This document shows, piece by piece, positions 51,482 through 60,953 of a stretch of DNA of 64,000 bases. The stretch's first letter is position 1. The number at the start of each line of letters is the position of its first letter. The notes below the pieces were generated by a model. That model was given only the letters and a program-made list of their open reading frames with translations, was not told the DNA's origin and did not search any database. A program made the position numbers and the translations under genes. Source of the stretch: Erythrobacter sp. (lineage in GTDB: Bacteria; Pseudomonadota; Alphaproteobacteria; Sphingomonadales; Sphingomonadaceae); contig JAACTB010000016.1 in the NCBI GenBank assembly GCA_009993605.1, positions 22,699-86,698 on the forward strand, written 5' to 3'.

Positions 51482-52368
51482 GGCGGTTCGAGGCGGCAGT
51501 CTGACAGGTTCGGCGGCGGAGGTATGGGCGGCATAGGCGGAGGACAAAGGCGTTCGGGCGTTCCGGCTTCCCGGCAGGCACGTTTTGCGGCTTCATTCTG
51601 GTCCGCGGTCAAGCCGCTTTCCCTTCGATATCGCTCGATTTGCGCTCGATCTTCCGCCGAACAGATCGGCTTGCGCTTGATCGTTCCCAGGCGGCGCAGC
51701 GTATCAACACCGCAGGCGCGGGCCACATCGGGTGGGGCCTGGACCGGATGGTCCTTCGAGCAGCCGACCCCCAGAAATACGCCCTCCGGCTCGCCGACCC
51801 TTATTTCGTACTCATCGCCACCATTGCGCATCCCCACGGCAAGATAACCTGCGCTGTCGCGGTGGACGCTGGGAATGCCGAGCACCAGCGGTCCGGGCTT
51901 TTCGGACCCCTCGTCCTGGAAGCGCAGGCATCCGTCGATCAGCACGATGCGGCCCGAATAGGATGGCGGTCCTTCGAGGGTACAGACCGTAATCCGCTTT
52001 TGAGGAACACTCTCCCACCACTCCCGAGGTACGCCGCGCAAGAAGCGCGCGACGTCGGGAGCGATGGTATTGCTCGAGATAAATCCGAGCATACTGCCGG
52101 GAGGGTCCCGTTCCGCCACGACGCTTGGTGCGTTGGTTACGGTGCCATATCCCGAAGGCTCCAGGCGCATTCCGACGGTCGGCGGCGCATCGGTCGTCAC
52201 GCCTGGAGCCGTCATTTCTACGACCAGGCGCGGCGGCGGGCCGAACTCGCCGTACCACCAGCGATCGGGGACGAAATAGAGGACGAACGGGATTGCGACG
52301 AAGGCCGCGAGTAGGACCAGTGCGAGCGGCGGCATGGGCTTGCCGCGCGGCGCGCCGCGTCGGCTCAT
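51448..52368 (-). CDS. Membrane-anchored protein of unknown function with Pro-rich, Cys-bearing tail
   Basis: A 306-aa protein I do not recognise. Seen: one N-terminal membrane segment (about residues 13-32), a beta-rich central part (about 45-190), Cys residues in [22 protein letters not shown] and a C-terminal proline run ([13 protein letters not shown]) followed by a Ser/Gln tail. It shares 4 bases with mnmA, so it is probably translated with it, though function need not be related. Confidence 0.7.
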   Translation of the reverse strand: MSRRGAPRGKPMPPLALVLLAAFVAIPFVLYFVPDRWWYGEFGPPPRLVVEMTAPGVTTDAPPTVGMRLEPSGYGTVTNAPSVVAERDPPGSMLGFISSNTIAPDVARFLRGVPREWWESVPQKRITVCTLEGPPSYSGRIVLIDGCLRFQDEGSEKPGPLVLGIPSVHRDSAGYLAVGMRNGGDEYEIRVGEPEGVFLGVGCSKDHPVQAPPDVARACGVDTLRRLGTIKRKPICSAEDRAQIERYRRESGLTADQNEAAKRACREAGTPERLCPPPMPPIPPPPNLSDCRLEPPQSSQGSSTQP

Positions 52369-53555
52369 GCAGGCTCGGTCGAATCGATCCAGCCGCCACC
52401 GACGACGCGCGTCCCGTGATAGAGGACGGCGGCCTGACCAGGCGCTACACCATATTCGGGATTGGCGAACCGGATCGTGACCGTCGCGTCATCGCCCAGC
52501 GGACCGTCCAGCGTCACCGGAACGGGCTTGGCGAGGCTGCGGACCTTGGCGGTCAGTTGTCCCGACGGCAGCGGGCCGATGCGATTGGTCTCGACGATCC
52601 GGGCCGAGCCGACCGCGAGCAGGCGCTTGGGGCCGACACGGACCTCGCGGCGCTCTGCATCGATGCCGACCACGTAGAGCGGTTCGAGCTGGCCGCCGAT
52701 TTCGAGGCCGCGGCGCTGGCCGACCGTGTAATGGACCACGCCCCGGTGCTCGCCCAAGGTTTCGCCGGTCTCGGCATGGACGATCGCGCCGGCCACGCCG
52801 CCTTCGGGACGCATTTTCTTGACGATCTTGGCGTAATCGCCGTCGGGCACGAAGCAGATATCCTGGCTGTCGGGCTTGGCCGCGTTGCGCAGGCCCGCCG
52901 CTTCGGCCAGTTCGCGCACTTCCGATTTCGGCAGGCCGCCAAGCGGGAAGCGGAGATAGGCGAGCTGGCTCTCCGTCGTCGCATAGAGGAAATAGGACTG
53001 GTCGCGCGCCGGATCGTGCGCGCGGTGCAGTTCCGGCCCGGCTTCGCCCATCACCCGGCGCACGTAATGGCCGGTGGCGAGGCAGTCCGCGCCCAGCTCG
53101 CGCGCCATCGCGAACAGATCGGTGAATTTCGGTCCCATATTGCAGCGGATGCAAGGCACCGGCGTGCGTCCGGCGAGATATTCGTCGGCGAAGCTTTCGA
53201 CGACATCCTCGCGAAAGGCGCTTTCGTGGTCGTGGACGTAATGCGCGATGCCCAGCCGGTCCGCCACGGCGCGCGCATCTGCGATGTCGTCGCCCGCGCA
53301 GCAGGCCCCCTTGCGGCCCGTCGCCGCGCCGTAATCGTAAAGCTGCAAAGTGATTCCGATCACTCGCGCGCCGCTCGCCGCGGCGAGCGCGGCGACGACC
53401 GAAGAGTCGACTCCGCCCGACATCGCGACCACGATGGTGCATTCGCTGGCCGGGCGCGGCAGGTCGAACAGGGCCGCGGCCCGCTCGGGAGAGAGCGGGG
53501 GCGCGATTTGGCCATCGGCAGGATCGGTCGGCAGGGCACAGAAGGGGGCGTTCAT
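52365..53555 (-). CDS. mnmA: tRNA-specific 2-thiouridylase MnmA
   Basis: Thiolates U34 of tRNA for Lys, Glu and Gln. Seen: 396 aa, PP-loop [16 protein letters not shown] near residue 45, [15 protein letters not shown], the catalytic cysteines in [11 protein letters not shown] and [21 protein letters not shown], and the C-terminal tRNA-binding beta domain. The N-terminal extension of about 40 residues before the PP-loop is longer than in E. coli. Confidence 0.94.
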   Translation of the reverse strand: MNAPFCALPTDPADGQIAPPLSPERAAALFDLPRPASECTIVVAMSGGVDSSVVAALAAASGARVIGITLQLYDYGAATGRKGACCAGDDIADARAVADRLGIAHYVHDHESAFREDVVESFADEYLAGRTPVPCIRCNMGPKFTDLFAMARELGADCLATGHYVRRVMGEAGPELHRAHDPARDQSYFLYATTESQLAYLRFPLGGLPKSEVRELAEAAGLRNAAKPDSQDICFVPDGDYAKIVKKMRPEGGVAGAIVHAETGETLGEHRGVVHYTVGQRRGLEIGGQLEPLYVVGIDAERREVRVGPKRLLAVGSARIVETNRIGPLPSGQLTAKVRSLAKPVPVTLDGPLGDDATVTIRFANPEYGVAPGQAAVLYHGTRVVGGGWIDSTEPA

Positions 53556-53691
53556 GACGGATCGGGCCTTACACGCCCGCGCCGATTTGCGAAACCGCCC
53601 GCGCGTCGCCCGTTCGGGTATGTCGGACCCGAAATCCTGGAGCTGGCGTGTTTCACGGATCGTTTACCACGTGGCCCTATACGCTGAAGTC

Positions 53692-54027
53692 ATGTTCGAG
53701 GGGCACATCAAACATCTGGGACTGGACGAAACCGACGAATCGTCGGTTTTGCGCCACATGCGCTGGACCGATCTGGTCGCGCGGCTGGAAGCGACTCGCG
53801 AATTGCGCGCGGAACTCAAACGTTCGCACTCGTCCAGTTTCACAGCCTTCAGCGCCCAACTCGGCGAAGCGCCGGGCGATGGCGGGGGCACCGCCGAAAA
53901 AGACCAATTCGGTGAAAACGGCAAACGGGGCATTAACCAGGATGTTTTAAGCCATGGCAAATTCAGCCGGCGTAGACCGGTTGCAGTCGCAAACGACGCG
54001 GCGCATGGCGATAGAGACGACACATGA
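53692..54027 (+). CDS. Small protein of unknown function, coupled to sciP
   Basis: A 111-aa protein. Seen: N-terminal EGHIKHLGLDETDESSVLRH then MRWTDLVARLEATRELRAEL, a helical region rich in Arg/Leu/Glu, and a polar C-terminus with no membrane segment. It resembles a small family seen upstream of DUF1153 genes in sphingomonads from memory, which I cannot confirm. Its stop overlaps the sciP start (ATGA at 54024), supporting a real coding gene. No strong ribosome site precedes the ATG; an upstream ATG at 53620 is possible. Confidence 0.6.
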   Translation: MFEGHIKHLGLDETDESSVLRHMRWTDLVARLEATRELRAELKRSHSSSFTAFSAQLGEAPGDGGGTAEKDQFGENGKRGINQDVLSHGKFSRRRPVAVANDAAHGDRDDT

Positions 54028-54323
54028 TGCAAAACCAGGATATCCGGCCGGCACAGGTCATCGGCCCGCTCGGCGAGCCGCTTACGCTGGCGGATCTTCC
54101 CTCGCCGAAGACGAAACGCTGGGTGGTGCGGCGCAAGGCCGAGGTCGTCGCGGCGGTCAATGGTGGCCTTTTGACGATCGACGAGGTGCTGGAACGCTAC
54201 GCCCTCACGCTCGAAGAATTCGCATCCTGGCAGCGCGCCGTCGACCGTTCGGGGATGCAAGGCCTTCGCGTCACCCGCATCCAGCATTATCGCGATCTCT
54301 ACGAGCGCCAACTGAAATACTGA
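54024..54323 (+). CDS. sciP: CtrA inhibitor SciP (DUF1153)
   Basis: A 99-aa helix-turn-helix protein that binds the cell-cycle regulator CtrA and blocks its recruitment of RNA polymerase in Caulobacter. Seen: IGPLGEPLTLADLPSP, KTKRWVVRRKAEVVAAV, and LTIDEVLERYALTLEEFASW, followed by a short basic end, which together cover the DUF1153 domain. A second ATG at 54027 could also start it. Followed by a possible terminator at 54353. Confidence 0.92.
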   Translation: MMQNQDIRPAQVIGPLGEPLTLADLPSPKTKRWVVRRKAEVVAAVNGGLLTIDEVLERYALTLEEFASWQRAVDRSGMQGLRVTRIQHYRDLYERQLKY

Positions 54324-54352
54324 CCGATTTCCGCCATTTGGCGACAGGAAGA

Positions 54353-54390
54353 GTTCCCGGCGGACGATCGCTCGGGAACCTTTCGTCGTT
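54353..54390 (+). terminator. Possible terminator after sciP
   Basis: GTTCCCG (54353-54359) and CGGGAAC (54373-54379) form a perfect 7-bp stem with a 13-base loop, followed by a partly T-rich stretch (CTTTCGTCGTTTT). Lies 29 bases after the sciP stop. Confidence 0.4.
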
Positions 54391-54446
54391 TTAAGGCCTG
54401 TTCAGACATTGCACCGCGCCACAGCGGAAAGAACAGGAGGAATTTT

Positions 54447-54713
54447 ATGGGTTGGATTATCGCTCTTATCGTCGGCGGTGTCGCCGGCTGGCTCGCCAGC
54501 ATGGTGATGAACCGCGATGCCTCGATGGGCATTTTCTGGAACATCGTCGTCGGCTGCATCGGCTCGATCATCGGCAACGCCATTGCAGGCCCGCTGCTGG
54601 GTGTTGGCGGCAGCGTGCAGGAATTCTCGTTGACCGGCCTCATCATCGCCATCGTCGGCGCGATCGTGTTGCTCGCGATCGTCAATCTGATCCAGCGCGG
54701 TCGCGTGCGGTAA
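54447..54713 (+). CDS. GlsB/YeaQ/YmgE-family stress-response membrane protein
   Basis: An 88-aa transglycosylase-associated-protein-family member. Seen: three hydrophobic helices, WIIALIVGGVAGWLASMVM, the GIFWNIVVGCIGSIIGNAI segment and GLIIAIVGAIVLLAIVNLIQR, with Gly-rich packing motifs. A full AGGAGG ribosome site sits at 54435-54440, 6 bases before the ATG, implying high expression. Family members respond to stress; exact role is unknown. Confidence 0.9.
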   Translation: MGWIIALIVGGVAGWLASMVMNRDASMGIFWNIVVGCIGSIIGNAIAGPLLGVGGSVQEFSLTGLIIAIVGAIVLLAIVNLIQRGRVR

Positions 54714-54742
54714 TCGCACCCGCGCCATACGGCTCGACAGAA

Positions 54743-54775
54743 GGGCGGCGGTCTTCGCGGACCGCCGCCCTTTTT
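54743..54775 (+). terminator. Strong rho-independent terminator
   Basis: GGGCGGCGGTC (54743-54753) pairs perfectly with GACCGCCGCCC (54760-54770) around a 6-base loop and is followed by five T. It ends the GlsB-family transcript, 30 bases after its stop codon. Confidence 0.88.
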
Positions 54776-54910
54776 CATGTGTTCAGTGCCCCGCGCCGCT
54801 CGCCGTTCGCAGGAGGCGATGGCCCCCCGGTCGAGCATCGCATTGCCCTTGCGTCGCGCGCGGAGTACGGCGGCAGGCACTATCCTTGCGGCGCGGTGGG
54901 GTTCCGAAGA

Positions 54911-54938
54911 CTTGCGACCGCTGACCTATCCGTATAAC
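54911..54938 (+). promoter_or_regulatory. Candidate promoter of the RND efflux operon
   Basis: CTTGCG (54911-54916) and TATAAC (54933-54938) are 16 bases apart, 37 bases before the adaptor start. The -10 matches 5 of 6 consensus positions; the -35 is weak. The rest of the 262-base gap holds the terminator at 54743 and nothing else recognisable. Confidence 0.4.
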
Positions 54939-54975
54939 ACACCCGCCATCGAAGCGAGGCTGGACGAGCGATCCG

Positions 54976-56181
54976 ATGAATTACGAAACCACCGTGAAGG
55001 GCTCCGACAGCCGACCGTATCAAGGCGAAGGCGACGCGCCGCTCGACGAGACGATCGTCGACGATAGCGCCGCCAACCGGACGAGCAAGCGCCCGCTGAT
55101 CCTGATCGGCCTGCTGATCCTGGTTGCGATCGTGGGCTTTTTCGCCTGGCGCAGCTTCGGCGCGGACAGCGCGCCGGTGGCGGATCGCGATTCGCAATTG
55201 CCGACCGTCACGGTGATCGCGCCCGGCCAGACCACGGTCGAAGGCACGATCACCGCCACGGGCACGCTCGCCGCGCGGCGCGAAACGCCGGTCGGCGTGG
55301 TCGGCGAAGGGGGCCGGGTGGTCTCGGTCGCGGTCGAAGCGGGCGATTGGGTGCGCCAGGGGCAGGTCCTCGCCACCATCGACCGTTCGGTGCAGAACCA
55401 GCAGGTCCGCAGCGGCCGCGCGCAGATCGAGGTCGCGCGCTCGGAAGCCAATCTGGCGCAGGCCAATCTCGATCGCGCGCTCCAATTGGTGGAGCGCGGT
55501 TTCGTGTCGAAAGCCGATGTCGACCGCCTGACCGCCACGCGCGACGGCGCGGTGGCGCGGCTGCGCGTCGCCGAAGCGCAGGTGGGCGAATTGCAGGCCC
55601 GCAACGACCGGCTGAACATCGTCGCGCCCGCAGCGGGCCTAGTGCTGGATCGCAATGTCGAACCCGGCGCGGTGGTCGGCGCGGGATCGGGGGCGCTGTT
55701 CGTGCTCGCACGCGGGGGCGAGATGGAAATGCTGGCATCGGTGGGCGAAACCCAGCTTGCCAGCATCGGTCCGGGCGCCCCGGCCACGGTGACGCCGACT
55801 GGCTCGGACCGCTCCTTCAGCGGCCGGGTCTGGCAGGTTTCGCCCGTGATCGATCCGCAGAACCGGCAGGGCACGGTGCGCATCGCCATGTCCTATGCCG
55901 AAGGGTTGCGTCCCGGCGGTTTCGCCACCGCCGAATTGCAGAGCGGCACCGTCGTCGCTCCGGTCCTGCCCGAAAGCGCGGTCCTCTCGGATGACGAGGG
56001 CGCCTATGTCTATGTCGTCGATTCCGACAATATCGCGCAGATCCGCCGGGTCGAGACCGGCATGGTGACGCCGCAGGGGATCGTCATCGATAGCGGCCTG
56101 ACCGGGCGCGAACGCATTGTGCTGCGCGCCGGCGGCTTCCTGACCGAGGGCGAAAGCGTTCGTCCGCAGCTGGCCCGCTGA
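54976..56181 (+). CDS. RND efflux periplasmic adaptor (membrane fusion protein)
   Basis: A 401-aa adaptor linking an inner-membrane RND pump to an outer-membrane channel. Seen: N-terminal cytoplasmic part, membrane anchor (about residues 37-55), a lipoyl half-motif (EAGDWVRQGQVLATI), alpha-hairpin coiled coil (about 135-205), second lipoyl half (APAAGLVLDRNVEPGAVV), and beta-barrel and membrane-proximal domains. Anchored by a helix rather than a lipid. 34 bases before the permease gene. Confidence 0.92.
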   Translation: MNYETTVKGSDSRPYQGEGDAPLDETIVDDSAANRTSKRPLILIGLLILVAIVGFFAWRSFGADSAPVADRDSQLPTVTVIAPGQTTVEGTITATGTLAARRETPVGVVGEGGRVVSVAVEAGDWVRQGQVLATIDRSVQNQQVRSGRAQIEVARSEANLAQANLDRALQLVERGFVSKADVDRLTATRDGAVARLRVAEAQVGELQARNDRLNIVAPAAGLVLDRNVEPGAVVGAGSGALFVLARGGEMEMLASVGETQLASIGPGAPATVTPTGSDRSFSGRVWQVSPVIDPQNRQGTVRIAMSYAEGLRPGGFATAELQSGTVVAPVLPESAVLSDDEGAYVYVVDSDNIAQIRRVETGMVTPQGIVIDSGLTGRERIVLRAGGFLTEGESVRPQLAR

Positions 56182-56215
56182 TGCCCGGCGCGCACCAGCC
56201 CGAGCGAGAGACAGT

Positions 56216-59200
56216 ATGAATTTCCGCAATATCTCCGCCTGGTCGATCCGCAATCCAGTGATTCCCCTCGTGGCGTTCACCGCGCTGCTGCTCGCGGGGA
56301 TCCTCAGTTTCGCGCAAATGGACGTCGTCAACAATCCCGACGTCGAATTTCCGGCGGTAAGCGTCTCGATCTCGCAACCGGGCGCCGCCCCGACCGAGAT
56401 CGAAAACCAGATCACGCAGCGGGTGGAATCGGCCATCCGCTCGATCAACGGGGTCAAATCGCTCAATTCAACGGCGAGCGAGGGCAATTCCAACACCTTC
56501 GTCGAATTCGAGATCGGCACCGATCCCAACGATGCGGCGGTCGAGGTCGCGAATGCGATCGACACGATCCGGGGCAGTCTGCCCGACGGGATCCTGGAGC
56601 CGCGCGTTTCCAAGCAGGAGATTTCCGGCGGCTTCCTGGCGATCTACGCCGTCGAGGCCGACGACATGACGATCGAACAGCTGAGCTGGTTCATCGACGA
56701 TACGATCGCCAAGCGGCTGCTCTCCGTCGAAGGGATGGCCGAGGTCAATCGTTTCGCCGGCGTCGATCGCGAGATCGAGGTGATCCTCGATCTGCCCCGG
56801 ATGCAGGCCTATGGAATCACGGCGAGCCAGATCAATCAGGTCCTGCGCCAGACCAATATCGATGCGGCAGGCGGCGCGACCGAGGTCGGCGGCACGCGCC
56901 AGTCGGTGCGCGTCCTCGGCAGCACCGAAACCGCCTACGAACTGAGCCAGCGGCAGATCCAGCTCGGCAACGGCACGTCGGTGCGGTTGGCCGATGTCGC
57001 CACCGTGCGCGACGGGTATTCGGAGCGGACCTCGATCAGCAAGGTGCGCGATCGAGAGGTCGTCAATTTCGGCATGAGCCGCGCCAAGGGCGCCTCCGAC
57101 GTCACCGTCTTCGCCGCCGCCGAAGAGGAAATTGCGGCGATCGAGGCGGAGAATCCCGGCATCCGCTTCATCCCCCTGTTCAACACGGTCGAATACACCG
57201 AAGAACAATATACCAGCTCGATGCGGGCGATGATCGAAGGCGCGATCCTGGCGGTCGTGGTGGTGTTCTTCTTCCTGCGCGACTGGCGCGCGACCGCGAT
57301 TTCCGCCGTGGCGATCCCCCTCTCCGCGATCCCGACCTTCTGGTTCATGGATCTGCTGGGCTTCAATTTGAACACGCTCTCCCTGCTGGCGCTGGGCCTC
57401 GTCGCGGGCGTGCTGGTCGACGATGCGATCGTGGAGATCGAGAACATCGTGCGCCATATGCGCATGGGCAAGAGCGCCTATCAGGCGAGTATCGACGCGG
57501 CCGACGAAATCGGCCTGCCGGTGGTGGCAACCAGCTTCTGTATCGTCGCGGTGTTCCTCCCCGTCGGCCTGATGCCGGGCATTCCGGGTCAGTTCTTCAA
57601 GAATTTCGGCATCACCGTCGTCATCGCGGTGCTGATGTCGCTCGCCGTCGCGCGCATGATCACGCCGATGCTGGCGGCCTATTTCCTCAAGGCGCACGGC
57701 CATGCCGAGCACGGGGAGGGCCGCCTGATGGACAGCTATATGCGCGTCCTTCACTGGTCGCTCGACCACGACAAGTCCAAGCGGATGCGCGCCTCCTACC
57801 GTGATGTGGCGGCGCGGCCGTTCTATTATGCGCTGTCGATCCTCGCGGCGCTGGGGGCGGCCTTCTTCGTCATCACGACCTTCTTCATGGCCGATGGCGG
57901 GGACATGGTCCTCAATTTCATGTTCGGGATGCTGTCGCTGCTGATCGCGGTGCCGCTGGCCTTCTTCATCGGCCTGCTCGTCACCGCGCTGATCGGCGGC
58001 GCGGTGGGATCGCTGAGCGACAGCGGCGAGGGGTTCCTCGCCTGGAGCAAGTTCATGCTGAAGCGCCTCTGGGCGCGGCTTTTCGATCACCGGGTATGGA
58101 TGCTGGGCGTGGGCTTCGTCGCCCTGCTGCTGACAGGCCTGTTGTTCGTCATCACCCCGTCCCAGTTCCAGCCGCTGACCGATAGCGACAACAGCCGGAT
58201 CGAGATCGAAATGGTGCCCGGCACCACGCTGGAGACGACCGAGCGGGTTTCCGACCGCGTGGCGGAACTGCTCTACGAACAGCCCGAGGTCGAAATCGCG
58301 CTGGAACGCGTGCGCGAGGGCCAAGCGACGATCTACATCACGCTGAAGGAGGATCGCGACAAGAAGTCGGTCGAATTCGAACGCGATCTCGCGCCGACGC
58401 TGGCGCAGATCCCCGATGCGCGCGTCCGCTTCGCCTCGCAATCGGGCGGGTTCGGCAGCGGGCGCGACATCACGGTGATGCTCGCCGGGTCCGATCCCGA
58501 CCTGCTCGAGGAGACCGCGGCGACGCTGGTCGAGCAGATGAAGGGGATCGATCTCCTCGTCGCGCCGCGCATCAGTGCCGACATCAACCGGCCCGAACTG
58601 ATCATCGAACCGCGTCCCGACCTCGCCGCCGAACTGGGCGTGACCACGGCTGCGATCAGCCAGACGATCCGCATCGCGACCCTTGGCGAAATCGAGCAGA
58701 ACGCTGCGCGCTTCTCCCTCTCGGATCGCCAGATCCCGATCCGTGTGAAACTGCCCGAACAATCGCGCGAATCGCTGATCACGATCGAGAACCTGCCGGT
58801 GCAGACCCGCAATGGCGGCAGCGTGCCGCTGGCGCGCGTGGCCGATATCAGCTTCGGTTCGGGGCCGACGACGATCCAGCGCTACAATCAGAACCGCCGC
58901 GTTCTGGTCGGCGCCGATCTGGGCCAGGGAGTCATCAAGGGCGACGCGCAGAAGCTGATCGACGAACTGCCGATCCTTCAGGACCTGCCGCAGGGCGTGA
59001 TCCGCGATGTCGTGGGCGAAGACCAGTGGCAGCAGGAAATGATCAGTAGCCTGATCGTCGCCATCGTCGCCGGGTTCTTCCTCGTCTTCGCGGTGCTGGT
59101 CCTGCTCTACAAGCGCGTGATGAGCCCGCTGGTCAATATGACCTCGCTCCTCCTCGCGCCCTTGGGCGGGATCTTCCTCGTGTGGGTCACCGGCCAGCCG

Positions 59201-59653
59201 CAATCCATGCCGGTCTATATCGGGACGCTGCTCTTGTTGGGGATCGTCTCGAAGAACTCGATCCTCCTCATCGATTTCGCGATCGAGGCGATGGCGGAAG
59301 GTCAGCGCAAGTTCGAAGCGATCATGGATGCGGGCCACAAGCGCGCCCAGCCGATCGTGATGACCACGGTCGCCATGACGGCGGGCATGGTTCCGGTTTC
59401 GCTGTCGGGCTATATCGGCTCGGGCGACGGCGCCTCGCGCGCGCCGATGGGCACGATGGTGATCGGCGGCCTGATCATGTCGACGCTCTTGACGCTGCTG
59501 ATCGTGCCGGCGGGCTTCAGCCTGGCCGACGGGATCGAACGGCGGCTCGGCCCATGGCTGCGCAACCGCTTCCTGACCTATCGTCCCGGCGACGAAGGAC
59601 GTGACGGCCGACACGATCATGGCAACGAGCCGGAGACTGCCCCTGCCGAGTGA
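56216..59653 (+). CDS. RND efflux permease (HAE-1-like) with extra transmembrane insertion
   Basis: A 1145-aa proton-driven pump, about 100 residues longer than AcrB. Seen: start FRNISAWSIRNPVIPLV, porter-domain segments, helices 2-6 including LVAGVLVDDAIVEIENIVRH (proton-relay DD), and helices 8-12 with GIVSKNSILLIDFA near the end. Between canonical helices 6 and 7 there is an insertion with two extra hydrophobic stretches (about residues 536-558 and 564-598). No outer-membrane channel gene follows. Substrates unknown. Confidence 0.93.
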   Translation: MNFRNISAWSIRNPVIPLVAFTALLLAGILSFAQMDVVNNPDVEFPAVSVSISQPGAAPTEIENQITQRVESAIRSINGVKSLNSTASEGNSNTFVEFEIGTDPNDAAVEVANAIDTIRGSLPDGILEPRVSKQEISGGFLAIYAVEADDMTIEQLSWFIDDTIAKRLLSVEGMAEVNRFAGVDREIEVILDLPRMQAYGITASQINQVLRQTNIDAAGGATEVGGTRQSVRVLGSTETAYELSQRQIQLGNGTSVRLADVATVRDGYSERTSISKVRDREVVNFGMSRAKGASDVTVFAAAEEEIAAIEAENPGIRFIPLFNTVEYTEEQYTSSMRAMIEGAILAVVVVFFFLRDWRATAISAVAIPLSAIPTFWFMDLLGFNLNTLSLLALGLVAGVLVDDAIVEIENIVRHMRMGKSAYQASIDAADEIGLPVVATSFCIVAVFLPVGLMPGIPGQFFKNFGITVVIAVLMSLAVARMITPMLAAYFLKAHGHAEHGEGRLMDSYMRVLHWSLDHDKSKRMRASYRDVAARPFYYALSILAALGAAFFVITTFFMADGGDMVLNFMFGMLSLLIAVPLAFFIGLLVTALIGGAVGSLSDSGEGFLAWSKFMLKRLWARLFDHRVWMLGVGFVALLLTGLLFVITPSQFQPLTDSDNSRIEIEMVPGTTLETTERVSDRVAELLYEQPEVEIALERVREGQATIYITLKEDRDKKSVEFERDLAPTLAQIPDARVRFASQSGGFGSGRDITVMLAGSDPDLLEETAATLVEQMKGIDLLVAPRISADINRPELIIEPRPDLAAELGVTTAAISQTIRIATLGEIEQNAARFSLSDRQIPIRVKLPEQSRESLITIENLPVQTRNGGSVPLARVADISFGSGPTTIQRYNQNRRVLVGADLGQGVIKGDAQKLIDELPILQDLPQGVIRDVVGEDQWQQEMISSLIVAIVAGFFLVFAVLVLLYKRVMSPLVNMTSLLLAPLGGIFLVWVTGQPQSMPVYIGTLLLLGIVSKNSILLIDFAIEAMAEGQRKFEAIMDAGHKRAQPIVMTTVAMTAGMVPVSLSGYIGSGDGASRAPMGTMVIGGLIMSTLLTLLIVPAGFSLADGIERRLGPWLRNRFLTYRPGDEGRDGRHDHGNEPETAPAE

Positions 59654-60941
59654 TAGCCCCGGCGGGCGCATGAGCCCTTCCGGCCTGCGACGGGTGGTGC
59701 GCGGCGAGGTGGTGACGCAGGATCGCGCACGCCGGATGCGCTGGACCGCGACCGGGCTGCTGATCCTGATGGCGGTCGTCTTCGTGCTGTCGGGCCGCTA
59801 TCTCGACATGCATCCCGCCTGGGGCTTCATCCACGCCTTTGCCGAAGCGGCGATGGTGGGTGGGCTTGCCGACTGGTTTGCGGTGACGGCGCTGTTCCGC
59901 CATCCGCTCGGCCTGCCGATCCCGCACACGGCGATCATCCCCGAAAACAAGGACCGCATCGCCGACACCATGGCGGGGTTCCTGCGCGAGAATTTCCTCA
60001 CGGCACAGGTCGTCGCGCGCCGCATGGGGGCGATGAATCTGGCGGGCGCGGTGGGAAGCTACCTTTCCGATCCGGCGGCAACGCGCGATTCGCGGATCCG
60101 GGCGGGCGCGGGCGAACTGGTCGTGGAAGTGCTCGAATCGCTCGATCCCGAACGTCTGGGGACGCAGGTGCGCGCAGGCCTCGCCGCGCAGCTCGAAAAG
60201 CTCGAGATCGCGCCGCTGATCGGCGGGATGCTGGACGCGATGATCGCCGATGGCCGGCACAAGCTCCTGATCGACAAGATCATCCGCTGGGCGGGCCTCG
60301 TCCTCGAAGACAATGAGGAACTGGTGCGCGACATGGTCTCGAAGCGTGCCAACGCGGTGCTGCGCTTCACCGGCCTCGACGAGAGATTGGCGACCTCGGT
60401 GATCGACGGCCTCTACAAGCTGCTGGCCGAGGTGCTGGTCGATCCCGAGCATCCCTTGCGCAACAAGATCGAGGAGGGCTTGCAGGATCTCGCCCACGGC
60501 CTGCGCCACGATCCCGAGATGCAGGCGCGGGTGGAGCGGATGAAGACCGAGCTGATCCACAATCCGGCGGTCGGCGAATGGTGGCAAGGCGTGTGGGAGC
60601 GGGTGCGTGCGCGGCTGATCGACAGCATCCGCCAGTCGGGCGAGAGCGGCGGCTATATCGGCGAGACGCTGGCGGAACTGGGCGCGGCGCTACGCGACGA
60701 TCCGCGCCTCCAGCAACAGATCAACCGCTTCGCGCGCCGCACCGCGGTGGGCGTGGCCACGCGCTATGGCGACCAGATCGTCCAGCTGGTGTCGGAAACC
60801 GTGCGCCGCTGGGATGCACGCACCCTGACAGACCGCGTGGAGGGTGCGGTCGGCCGCGATCTCCAGTTCATCCGCATCAACGGCACGCTGGTCGGCGGTC
60901 TGGTGGGCGTGACGATTCATCTGGTGAGCGGGTTGTTCTGA
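59601..60941 (+). CDS. DUF445 family membrane-associated protein
   Basis: A 446-aa (from the GTG at 59601) protein of a family with unknown function. Seen: an N-terminal membrane helix (WTATGLLILMAVVFVLSGRY), the family signature AEAAMVGGLADWFAVTALFRHPLGLPIPHTAIIP, long amphipathic helices, and a C-terminal membrane segment (GTLVGGLVGVTIHLVSGLF). The start is uncertain: GTG 59601 and ATG 59619 overlap the permease gene, ATG 59670 does not. Linked to the RND operon by position. Confidence 0.85.
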   Translation: MTADTIMATSRRLPLPSDSPGGRMSPSGLRRVVRGEVVTQDRARRMRWTATGLLILMAVVFVLSGRYLDMHPAWGFIHAFAEAAMVGGLADWFAVTALFRHPLGLPIPHTAIIPENKDRIADTMAGFLRENFLTAQVVARRMGAMNLAGAVGSYLSDPAATRDSRIRAGAGELVVEVLESLDPERLGTQVRAGLAAQLEKLEIAPLIGGMLDAMIADGRHKLLIDKIIRWAGLVLEDNEELVRDMVSKRANAVLRFTGLDERLATSVIDGLYKLLAEVLVDPEHPLRNKIEEGLQDLAHGLRHDPEMQARVERMKTELIHNPAVGEWWQGVWERVRARLIDSIRQSGESGGYIGETLAELGAALRDDPRLQQQINRFARRTAVGVATRYGDQIVQLVSETVRRWDARTLTDRVEGAVGRDLQFIRINGTLVGGLVGVTIHLVSGLF

Positions 60942-60953
60942 ATCCCGTTTAAG

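Noticed and set aside
54777..55067. 96-aa plus-strand frame between the terminator and the RND adaptor
   Set aside because: Arg-rich, overlaps the adaptor start in another frame and covers the likely promoter.
56468..59671. 1067-aa open frame on the minus strand opposite the RND permease
   Set aside because: High-GC shadow of a clear pump gene; rich in His/Arg/Asp with no recognisable domain.
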